DNA of 5,310 nt from Pseudomonadota bacterium (GTDB lineage: Bacteria; Pseudomonadota; Alphaproteobacteria; Sphingomonadales; Sphingomonadaceae), in the NCBI GenBank assembly GCA_023386515.1, contig JAEWJQ010000141.1:1-5310 (forward strand), written 5' to 3'. A program made the position numbers and the translations under genes. The notes beneath the pieces were generated by a model. The model did not search any database, was not told where the DNA came from, and was given only the letters and a program-made list of their open reading frames with translations. Position 1 is the stretch's first letter. The number at the start of each line of letters is the position of its first letter. This document shows, piece by piece, positions 1-5,093 of this stretch.

Positions 1-591
1 GCCGTCTTCCTCGTCTACGGCACCGACACCTTCGCCGATTATTCGCCGTTCAAACGCTATGCGATCGTCGCGGTCACCTTCCTGCTGTCGTACAAGGCGC
101 CCGACATCTATCTGAAGAACAAGATCAACAAGCGGTCCGACGCAATCCGCAAGGGTCTGCCCGACGCGCTCGACCTGCTGGTGATCTGCGCCGAGGCCGG
201 CCTGACCGTCGACGCCGCGTTCAACCGCGTCGCCAAGGAACTGGGCCGCGGCTTTCCCGAGCTGGGCGACGAATTCACCCTGACCGCGATCGAACTCGGC
301 TTCCTGACCGAGCGGCGGCAGGCGTTCGAGAACCTTGCGATGCGCGTCAATTTGGACGCGGTGAAGGGCGTCACGACGACGATGATCCAGACGGAGAAAT
401 ATGGCACGCCGCTCGCCTCCGCGCTTCGCGTCCTGTCCGCCGAATTCCGCAACGAGCGGATGATGCGCGCCGAGGAAAAGGCCGCGCGCCTGCCCGCGAT
501 CATGACTGTGCCGCTGATCCTCTTCATCCTGCCCACTTTGTTCATCGTCATCCTGGGTCCGGCAGCCTGTTCGATCAGCGACGCGTTCTAA
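1..591 (+). CDS. tadC: TadC-like type II secretion system F-domain protein (3' part)
   Basis: The frame is open from base 1 to the TAA at 589-591, giving the last 196 residues; the start lies left of the window. TadC works with TadB as the inner-membrane platform of the Tad/Flp pilus machine, coupling the TadA ATPase to pilin assembly. The visible part has a hydrophobic segment at about residues 20-34, then a basic stretch (KNKINKRSDAIRKG), then a T2SSF domain from about 53 to 185. This domain opens with the hallmark LPDALDLLVICAEAGLTVD and carries the conserved TEKYGTPLASALR stretch. A strongly hydrophobic segment near the C-terminus (about 168-187, VPLILFILPTLFIVIL) fits the family topology. 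Family members are about 320 residues, so roughly the N-terminal 120 are missing here. A hairpin follows the stop, consistent with this being the last gene of a tad operon. The assignment to TadC over TadB is by the motif around LPDALDLL and is fairly secure. Confidence 0.9.
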   Translation, partial: AVFLVYGTDTFADYSPFKRYAIVAVTFLLSYKAPDIYLKNKINKRSDAIRKGLPDALDLLVICAEAGLTVDAAFNRVAKELGRGFPELGDEFTLTAIELGFLTERRQAFENLAMRVNLDAVKGVTTTMIQTEKYGTPLASALRVLSAEFRNERMMRAEEKAARLPAIMTVPLILFILPTLFIVILGPAACSISDAF

Positions 592-618
592 GACCGCCAC
601 GGCGTGCCCATCATACGG

Positions 619-646
619 GACCCTCCCCAAGCGCGTGGGGAGGGTC
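619..646 (+). terminator. Perfect 10-bp hairpin downstream of tadC
   Basis: The arms GACCCTCCCC (619-628) and GGGGAGGGTC (637-646) are perfect inverted repeats around an 8-base loop. Pairing can continue beyond one G/G mismatch (618/647) with two more pairs. The hairpin begins 27 bases after the tadC stop. There is no T-tract, so it could be a Rho-assisted 3' end, an RNA-stabilising hairpin, or a copy of a dispersed palindromic repeat. Confidence 0.5.
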
Positions 647-651
647 GCGCT

Positions 652-676
652 TGAACCAACCTCGCCGGTCGTCGTT
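652..676 (+). promoter_or_regulatory. Candidate EcfG-type promoter upstream of the 703 gene
   Basis: TGAAC (652-656), a 16-base spacer, and CGTT (673-676) resemble the alphaproteobacterial general-stress consensus GGAAC-N16/17-CGTT with one mismatch in the -35. The predicted transcript start would be about 20 bases before the ATG at 703, leaving just enough leader for the GGGAGGA ribosome site. It is a degenerate match and could be chance. Confidence 0.35.
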
Positions 677-702
677 GTCGTCCCGTAACAGGGAGGACCC
701 AT

Positions 703-1089
703 ATGCTCTTCACCACCCCGACCCAGTTCGCCGCGCTCGCGCTGGCGCTGTTCGCCGGCTGGCTGTTCGGCCTCGCCAGCCATCCCGGTGGCCGCAAGTG
801 GAAGACCCGCTACGCCACCGAGCGTGAGGCGCATGCCGGCTATCGCCGCGACACCGATACCCGCGTCGCCGAGGCCAATCGCCGCATCGCCGAACTGGAA
901 GCGGAAAACAGCCGCCTGGCCAAGGCGCAGCCCGTCGCCGCGCCGGCGGTGACGACCACCGACGGTTTCGTCGCCGAACGGCCGACCCTGACCGATCGGC
1001 TGACCGGTCGACAGCCGGTGGCGGCGCGGGCCGCACGCCCGGCCTTCGCCACGCGCGACGCCAACCGCGGCTGGTTCGACTGGCGCTGA
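703..1089 (+). CDS. Hypothetical membrane-anchored coiled-coil protein
   Basis: This is a 128-residue protein that I do not recognise. The ATG is preceded by a good ribosome site, GGGAGGA at 691-697, five bases upstream. Residues about 7-25 (TQFAALALALFAGWLFGLA) form one hydrophobic segment, followed by a basic patch (GGRKWKTRY), so the bulk is predicted cytoplasmic. Residues about 38-76 are rich in Glu, Arg and Ala with heptad-like leucines (IAELEAENSRLAK), suggesting a short coiled coil. The rest is Ala/Pro/Thr/Arg-rich and probably disordered, ending in the aromatic tail GWFDWR. The layout resembles small single-pass scaffold proteins of the LapA-domain type, but no defining motif is visible and I assign no function. 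It lies 41 bases upstream of the ThDP enzyme gene, so the two may be co-transcribed. Codon use matches its neighbours and supports a real gene. Confidence 0.75.
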   Translation: MLFTTPTQFAALALALFAGWLFGLASHPGGRKWKTRYATEREAHAGYRRDTDTRVAEANRRIAELEAENSRLAKAQPVAAPAVTTTDGFVAERPTLTDRLTGRQPVAARAARPAFATRDANRGWFDWR

Positions 1090-1130
1090 CCCCGCTCGAC
1101 TCGGGCCGGCAAAGCGGTCAAGGTTCCGCC

Positions 1131-2783
1131 ATGACCCAGTCGCTTCGCACCGGTGGCCGCATCCTCGTCGACCAATTGCTGGCGAACGGATGCGAGCGCG
1201 TGTTCACCGTACCCGGCGAGAGTTTCCTCGCCGTGCTCGACGCGCTGCACGATACGCCGGAGATCGACACGGTCACCTGCCGGCAGGAGGGCGGCGTGGC
1301 GTTCATGGCCTGCGCGGACGGCGCGCTCAGCCATCGGCCGGGCATCGCCTTCGTCACGCGCGGGCCGGGGGCGACCAACGCGTCGATCGGCGTCCATGTC
1401 GCGATGCAGGATTCGCAGCCGATGATCCTGTTCATCGGCGACGTCGATCGCGGCACTCGCGATCGTGAGGCGTTTCAGGAGGTCGATTTAGCGGCGCTGT
1501 TCGCGCCGCTGGCCAAATGGGCGGCGCGGATCGACGACGCGCGCCGCATCCCCGAATATGTCGCGCGCGCCTATGCCACCGCGATGAACGGCAGGCCGGG
1601 GCCGGTCGTGCTCGCGCTGCCCGAGGACATGCTGCTCGATGAGGTCGAGGCGATCGATCGCCCGCGGGTCGAGCGCACCCGCCAGGGCTGCGACGAGGAC
1701 ACGATCGAGCGGCTCGGCGATCTGCTCGCCACCGCCGAGCGGCCGGTGGCGATCGTCGGCGGCGCCGGTTGGGACAGCGTCGCCGCGCAGGACTTCGCCG
1801 CCTGGGCAGATCGGACCGGCGTCCCGGTGGCGGCGGCATTCCGCCGGCAAGATGCCATCCCCAACGCCTGTCCGAGCTATGCGGGCAACCTCGGCTATGG
1901 CCCCAATCCGCGGCTGGTCGATCGTATCAAGGCGGCGGACCTGCTGCTCGTCGTCGGGCCACGGCTCGGCGAGGCGACGACCGACGGCTATGCGCTGATC
2001 ACCCCGGATCATCCCGGCCAACGGCTGATCCACGTCCATCCCGATCCCGAGGAACTGGGCCGCACCTATCGTACCGATCTGGCGATCTGTGCCGGCATGA
2101 CCGAATTCGCCGAGGCGCTGATCGCGCTGGACGGGCCGCCGCATCCGGGCGGCGCGGAGGCGCATGCCGAATGGTGCGCTTGGTCGACTCCGGCGGCGCG
2201 CGACGGGGTCGCGATGGACCTCGGCCGCTGTGTCGCGACGATGCGCGAGCAATTGCCCGCCGATACCATCATCTGCAACGGCGCGGGCAATTACAGCGGC
2301 TGGTGGCACCGCTACTGGCCCTATGCGGCGCCGGGAACGCAGCTGGCGCCGACCGCCGGGGCGATGGGCTACGGCCTGCCCGCCGCAATCGCCGCCGCAC
2401 TTCGATATCCGGAGCGGAGCGTCGTCGCGCTGGCAGGCGACGGCTGCTTCCTGATGAACGGGCAGGAACTGGCGACCGCGCTCCAGCACGACGTGCGGCT
2501 GCTCGTGCTGGTGATCGACAATGGCGCCTATGGCACGATCCGCATGCATCAGGAGCGAGAATATCCCGGCCGGATCGCCGCGACGCGGCTCGCCAATCCG
2601 GACTTCGCCGCGCTCGCCCGCGCCTATGGCTGCTGGGCGGAGACGGTGACGCGGACGGAGGATTTCGCCGAAGTGCTGAGCCGCGCGCAGGCGGAGCAGG
2701 GCGTGCGCCTGCTCCACCTCAAGACCGACGTCGAGGTGATCACCGCCGGCACCACATTGAGTGCGATCGCGCGGCGCGACTGA
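1131..2783 (+). CDS. ThDP-dependent enzyme, acetolactate synthase-like
   Basis: This 550-residue protein has the three-domain fold of the acetohydroxyacid synthase/pyruvate oxidase superfamily. The N-terminal pyrimidine-binding domain (about 5-170) carries the activating glutamate E53 in CRQEGGVAFMA, followed by VTRGPGATNA (about 75-84). The central domain (about 190-335) includes the AIVGGAGW and LLLVVGPRLGEATT strands. The C-terminal pyrophosphate-binding domain has GAMGYGLPAAI (410-420) and the metal/ThDP motif GDG (436-438) to N464, the usual spacing, followed by GAYGTIRMHQ. True AHAS has RHEQGA around the glutamate and an adjacent small regulatory subunit gene; here it is RQEGGV and no ilvH/ilvN is present. 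A decarboxylase or carboligase role on a 2-oxo acid is therefore likely, but the substrate is unknown. The ATG at 1131 has a weak AAGG site (1120-1123). The length is normal for the family and all cofactor residues look intact. Confidence 0.9.
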   Translation: MTQSLRTGGRILVDQLLANGCERVFTVPGESFLAVLDALHDTPEIDTVTCRQEGGVAFMACADGALSHRPGIAFVTRGPGATNASIGVHVAMQDSQPMILFIGDVDRGTRDREAFQEVDLAALFAPLAKWAARIDDARRIPEYVARAYATAMNGRPGPVVLALPEDMLLDEVEAIDRPRVERTRQGCDEDTIERLGDLLATAERPVAIVGGAGWDSVAAQDFAAWADRTGVPVAAAFRRQDAIPNACPSYAGNLGYGPNPRLVDRIKAADLLLVVGPRLGEATTDGYALITPDHPGQRLIHVHPDPEELGRTYRTDLAICAGMTEFAEALIALDGPPHPGGAEAHAEWCAWSTPAARDGVAMDLGRCVATMREQLPADTIICNGAGNYSGWWHRYWPYAAPGTQLAPTAGAMGYGLPAAIAAALRYPERSVVALAGDGCFLMNGQELATALQHDVRLLVLVIDNGAYGTIRMHQEREYPGRIAATRLANPDFAALARAYGCWAETVTRTEDFAEVLSRAQAEQGVRLLHLKTDVEVITAGTTLSAIARRD

Positions 2784-2799
2784 GCGCCGCGACGATCGC
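2763..2799. terminator. Long hairpin over the stop of the ThDP enzyme gene
   Basis: The arms at 2763-2777 and 2784-2799 pair over 15 base pairs with a single bulged A (2792) and a six-base loop (2778-2783) that contains the TGA stop. A run of T (2812-2815) lies 12 bases further on, after a second small GCCA/TGGC hairpin. The structure sits between two convergent genes separated by only 30 bases, so it probably ends the plus-strand transcript and may act from both sides. Confidence 0.5.
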
Positions 2800-2813
2800 C
2801 ACCCGGCTGGCTT

Positions 2814-3098
2814 TTAGCGCAGCTTCTCGCTCCCGTTCATCAGCGCCGTCTTCTGCGCGTCGCTCATCGCCGCGGCGTTGACGTCGGCGTCGTCGATCGC
2901 ATCGGCCTGCTGCTCGCCGCTCTTGCGGATCTGCTTGGCCTGATCCTTCATATTGTCGGCCGCCTGCTCCTTCGCGTCGGCGCGATTGTCATAGGCCTTC
3001 TCGACGTTCTTCGCGAGCTTGTCGTCGCCATTGCCGCCGCAGGCGGCCAGCGACAGCGCCATGGCGCCCAGCACGGCCGCAGCCATCGTCTTCTTCAT
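2814..3098 (-). CDS. Small predicted lipoprotein
   Basis: This 94-residue protein begins MKKTMAAAVLGAMALSLAAC, a clear lipoprotein signal: a basic N-terminus, a hydrophobic core and the lipobox LAAC with the lipidated cysteine at C20. The mature part is about 75 residues, very polar and rich in Asp, Lys, Ala and Gln (DNMKDQAKQIRKSGEQQADAI), probably helical and possibly coiled coil. The glycine after the cysteine does not suggest inner-membrane retention, so outer-membrane anchoring is likely (inference). The ATG at 3098 is chosen because AGGGGAAGAG lies at the right distance; the same frame is open further upstream to 3146, but that part runs into a terminator hairpin and has no signal-peptide logic. 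It lies downstream of csbD on the same strand with a terminator between them, which suggests a shared stress context. I do not recognise a named family. Confidence 0.8.
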   Translation of the reverse strand: MKKTMAAAVLGAMALSLAACGGNGDDKLAKNVEKAYDNRADAKEQAADNMKDQAKQIRKSGEQQADAIDDADVNAAAMSDAQKTALMNGSEKLR

Positions 3099-3100
3099 GT

Positions 3101-3110
3101 CTCTTCCCCT
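3101..3110 (-). promoter_or_regulatory. Ribosome binding site deciding the lipoprotein start
   Basis: On the minus strand this reads AGGGGAAGAG, with the GGGGA core six bases before the ATG at 3098. It supports that start over the in-frame ATG at 3146. Confidence 0.65.
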
Positions 3111-3127
3111 ATTTGATTTGTGGTTCG

Positions 3128-3161
3128 AAAAAGGGCCGCCCCGCACGTGGCGGGACGACCC
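3128..3161 (-). terminator. Rho-independent terminator after csbD
   Basis: Read on the minus strand, the arms GGGTCGTCCCGC (3161-3150) and GCGGGGCGGCCC (3144-3133) form a 12-bp stem with two G-U pairs and a five-base loop, followed directly by TTTTT (3132-3128). This is the textbook form of an intrinsic terminator and the best one in the window. It begins 26 bases past the csbD stop and ends only 29 bases before the lipoprotein ATG. Confidence 0.85.
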
Positions 3162-3187
3162 TCATATCCGGTTGCCCGGCAGGACGA

Positions 3188-3370
3188 TCAGATGTCGTCG
3201 CCGAGCGCGCCCTTGACCTTGCCCTTGAACTGCTCGCCCTTGCCTTCGGCCTGCTGGGCCTTGCCCTCGGCGGCCATGTCGGCGTCGTTGTTGTGCTTGC
3301 CGATGGCTTCCTTGACGTTGCCGATCGCTTCGTTGATGTTGCCCTTGATCTTGTCGGTCAGCTCGCCCAT
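3188..3370 (-). CDS. csbD: CsbD-family stress response protein
   Basis: This 60-residue, highly charged protein starts MGELTDKIKGNINEAIGNVK, the CsbD-family signature. It continues with alternating KG/EA units (AEGKAQQAEGKGEQFKGKVKG) and ends GALGDDI. CsbD proteins are small, soluble, mostly helical proteins induced by general stress in many bacteria; their molecular function is not established. There is no signal peptide, so it is predicted cytoplasmic. The ATG at 3370 is preferred over the GTG immediately before it (3373) because AGGAGG lies five bases from the ATG but only two from the GTG. Upstream is a near-perfect EcfG promoter, and downstream a strong intrinsic terminator and then a lipoprotein gene. 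The regulation inferred is by the general stress response (PhyR-NepR-EcfG pathway). Confidence 0.92.
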   Translation of the reverse strand: MGELTDKIKGNINEAIGNVKEAIGKHNNDADMAAEGKAQQAEGKGEQFKGKVKGALGDDI

Positions 3371-3375
3371 CACGG

Positions 3376-3381
3376 CCTCCT
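3376..3381 (-). promoter_or_regulatory. Ribosome binding site of csbD
   Basis: A perfect AGGAGG on the minus strand with a five-base spacer to the ATG at 3370. It is too close to the overlapping GTG codon at 3373, so it decides the start. Confidence 0.8.
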
Positions 3382-3429
3382 GCGCTTGATGCGGACCGGG
3401 GATCGGCCCGCTTGATCTATCGCAAGAAC

Positions 3430-3455
3430 AACGGGTTCGACCTCGTACCGGTTCC
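3430..3455 (-). promoter_or_regulatory. EcfG (general stress sigma) promoter of csbD
   Basis: On the minus strand GGAAC (3455-3451), a 17-base spacer, and CGTT (3433-3430) match exactly the GGAAC-N16/17-CGTT consensus known for EcfG-type ECF sigma factors of alphaproteobacteria. The predicted transcript start is about 3423, giving a leader of about 50 bases before the csbD ATG. Stress-protein genes such as csbD are expected members of this regulon. The match is from reading the sequence; transcription is inferred. Confidence 0.75.
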
Positions 3456-3490
3456 GTGACAAACTCGACAGACAGCGTCCATTTGCGACG

Positions 3491-3524
3491 AAACGCCGGC
3501 CGGCCGCCTCAGATCAGGCCGGCG
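3491..3524 (-). terminator. Possible terminator at the 3' end of thiSG
   Basis: The arms CGCCGGCC (3494-3501) and GGCCGGCG (3517-3524) form a perfect 8-bp GC stem with a 15-base loop that contains the thiSG stop. On the minus strand it is followed by only three T residues. It is a weak intrinsic terminator candidate; alternative pairings are possible in the GGCCGGCC repeats. Confidence 0.4.
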
Positions 3525-4516
3525 AGCGGACTGGACGGGTCGGCATAGCGACGCTGGCCCATGCGACCGGCCCGATAGCTCAGCCGCCCGGCCTCGATCG
3601 CGGCGCGCATCGCGGCGGCCATCATCACCGGATCCTTCGCCTCGGCGATGGCGGTGTTCATCAGCACGCCGTCGCAGCCCAGCTCCATCGCCACTGCCGC
3701 ATCCGACGCGGTACCGACGCCGGCATCGACCAGCACCGGCACCTTGGCGCCCTCGACGATCAGGCGGATGGTGACGCGGTTCTGGATCCCGAGGCCCGAG
3801 CCGATCGGTGCGCCCAGCGGCATGATCGCCACCGCACCGGCCTCCTCCAGCTGCTTCGCCGCGATCGGATCGTCGACGCAATAGACCATCGGCTTGAACC
3901 CTTCACGGACCAGCACCTCGGTCGCCTTCAGCGTCTCGCGCATGTCGGGATAGAGCGTCTTCGCCTCGCCCAGCACCTCCAGCTTGACGAGATCCCAGCC
4001 GCCGGCTTCGCGCGCGAGGCGCAGCGTGCGGATCGCCTCGTCCGCGGTAAAGCAGCCGGCCGTGTTGGGCAGATAGGTGACCTTCTTGGGGTCGATATAG
4101 TCGGTCAGCATCGGCGCCTTCGGATCGCTGACGTTGACCCGCCGCACCGCCACGGTGACGATCTCCGCGCCGCTCGCCTCCAGCGCGGCGGCGTTCTGCG
4201 CAAAATCCTTGTACTTGCCGGTGCCGACGATCAGCCGCGATCGGAAGGTGCGGCCCGCCACCGTCCAGTTGTCCTCGTCGACCGGCCGCGCGTGATCACC
4301 ACCGCCCACGAAGTGCACGATCTCGATATCGTCGCCGTCCTCGACGCACACCTCCGTCAGCGTCGAGCGCGGCACGACCTCGAGATTACGCTCGACCGCG
4401 ACCTTCTCCGGCACCAGGCCGAGCTCGGAGGCGAGCTTAGCCAGCGACAGGCCGGCCGGGACGCGTTTGTGCTCGCCATTGACGGTGATCGAGACGGTGC
4501 CATCGGTGTGGGGCAT
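3509..4516 (-). CDS. thiSG: Bifunctional sulfur carrier ThiS / thiazole synthase ThiG
   Basis: This 335-residue fusion makes the thiazole phosphate moiety of thiamine in the cytoplasm. Residues about 7-73 are ThiS, a ubiquitin-like fold (VSITVNGE, then [16 protein letters not shown]) whose Gly-Gly normally carries the sulfur as a thiocarboxylate. After a linker of about 10 residues, the ThiG TIM-barrel domain runs from about 84 to 335. The lysine K178 in DLVKLEV is the expected Schiff-base residue for deoxyxylulose 5-phosphate; E180 and D264 align with the catalytic acids of Bacillus ThiG (K96, E98, D182; same 86-residue spacing). [13 protein letters not shown] and [13 protein letters not shown] are the phosphate-binding loops. 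The ATG at 4516 is chosen because AAGGAG lies eight bases upstream; an in-frame ATG at 4540 would put that site inside the gene. No thiO, thiE or thiF is in the window. Stand-alone ThiG is about 255 residues, so the extra N-terminus is the carrier domain. Confidence 0.95.
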   Translation of the reverse strand: MPHTDGTVSITVNGEHKRVPAGLSLAKLASELGLVPEKVAVERNLEVVPRSTLTEVCVEDGDDIEIVHFVGGGDHARPVDEDNWTVAGRTFRSRLIVGTGKYKDFAQNAAALEASGAEIVTVAVRRVNVSDPKAPMLTDYIDPKKVTYLPNTAGCFTADEAIRTLRLAREAGGWDLVKLEVLGEAKTLYPDMRETLKATEVLVREGFKPMVYCVDDPIAAKQLEEAGAVAIMPLGAPIGSGLGIQNRVTIRLIVEGAKVPVLVDAGVGTASDAAVAMELGCDGVLMNTAIAEAKDPVMMAAAMRAAIEAGRLSYRAGRMGQRRYADPSSPLAGLI

Positions 4517-4644
4517 AATGGGAACTCCTTGCCGCCCCATCTAGGCGCCTTGGCCCCGGTGTCCACCTCTGCACGGGATGATGTTCGCGCAATGCAGGGC
4601 ACGCCGTTTTGCACCCGCCGGCAAAGGGCGGTAAGCCCGCCGCC
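4517..4644. other. Divergent intergenic region between thiSG and aroQ
   Basis: These 128 bases must hold the start signals for both divergent genes. I see no clear sigma-70 or EcfG promoter on either strand, and no TPP riboswitch core (no CTGAGA with the partner GACCTGAT-type element) in front of thiSG. A small hairpin, GGCGG (4627-4631) and CCGCC (4637-4641), lies just before the aroQ ATG. Confidence 0.5.
4525..4530 (-). promoter_or_regulatory. Ribosome binding site deciding the thiSG start
   Basis: AAGGAG on the minus strand, eight bases before the ATG at 4516. It falls inside the reading frame if the upstream ATG at 4540 were used, so it favours the shorter protein. Confidence 0.7.
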
Positions 4645-5079
4645 ATGTCCGACACCATCTTCGTCCTCAACGGCCCCAACCTCAACCTGCTCGGCCTGCG
4701 CGAGCCGGATATCTACGGCCACGACACGCTCGACGACATCGCCGGGCAGCTGGAGGATCGCGGCCGCGAGCTGGGTCTGGAGATCGACATGCGACAGTCC
4801 AATCACGAGGGGCATCTGGTCGACTGGCTGCACGAGGCGCAGGCGCGGCAGGCGAAGGCGGTGCTGCTCAACGCCGGCGGCTTCACCCATACGTCGGTGG
4901 CGATCCACGATGCGATCAAGAGCGTCACGACACCGGTGATCGAGGTGCATCTGTCCAATCCGCACACGCGCGAGAGCTTTCGGCACCAGAGCTTCGTCGG
5001 GCGGGCCGCCAAGGGAACCATCGCGGGCTTTGGTGCCTTGAGCTACATCCTCGCGCTTGAAGCAGCCGCGCGCTTCTGA
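4645..5079 (+). CDS. aroQ: Type II 3-dehydroquinate dehydratase
   Basis: This 144-residue cytoplasmic enzyme dehydrates 3-dehydroquinate to 3-dehydroshikimate, the third step of the shikimate pathway; family members form dodecamers. All signatures are present: VLNGPNLNLLG (7-17), REPDIYG with R19 and the catalytic Y24, QSNHEG (51-56), LNAGGFTHTSVAI (75-87) with N76, and EVHLSNPHTRESFRHQS with H102. The length is typical. The ATG at 4645 is chosen because family members begin a few residues before the VLNGPN strand. The frame is open upstream to a TTG at 4609, but the extra residues (HPPAKGGKPAA) look non-homologous. The ribosome site is poor, with only AAAGGG about 16 bases upstream and a small hairpin between. 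accB follows 14 bases after the stop, so the two form an operon, an arrangement common in alphaproteobacteria. Confidence 0.96.
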   Translation: MSDTIFVLNGPNLNLLGLREPDIYGHDTLDDIAGQLEDRGRELGLEIDMRQSNHEGHLVDWLHEAQARQAKAVLLNAGGFTHTSVAIHDAIKSVTTPVIEVHLSNPHTRESFRHQSFVGRAAKGTIAGFGALSYILALEAAARF

Positions 5080-5093
5080 CAGGAGGCTCCGCC

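Noticed and set aside
1488..2717. Long minus-strand open frame (409 codons) opposite the ThDP enzyme gene
   Set aside because: It is the mirror of a strongly conserved coding region in GC-rich DNA. Its product is Arg/Gly/Ala-rich with no recognisable domain.
1769..2881. Plus-strand open frame of 370 codons in another phase, running past the ThDP gene stop
   Set aside because: Its product is dominated by Arg, Ala and Gly as expected of a frame-shifted shadow, and it overlaps two well-supported genes.
3099..3146. N-terminal extension of the lipoprotein to an ATG at 3146
   Set aside because: It starts inside the terminator hairpin and destroys the signal-peptide logic; a proper ribosome site precedes the ATG at 3098.
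3113..3415. Plus-strand open frames opposite csbD and its leader, with a hydrophobic Leu/Val-rich product
   Set aside because: The apparent membrane protein is the antisense of the Lys/Glu/Gly-rich csbD gene, and the frame crosses a clear minus-strand promoter-gene-terminator unit.
4517..4540. thiSG start at the upstream ATG (4540)
   Set aside because: The AAGGAG site would be inside the coding region and no other site lies upstream; the extra residues (GRQGVPI) do not look like ThiS.
4292..4939. Plus-strand open frame across thiSG and aroQ
   Set aside because: It overlaps both conserved genes out of frame and crosses their divergent promoter region; its product is low-complexity Arg/Ser/Thr.
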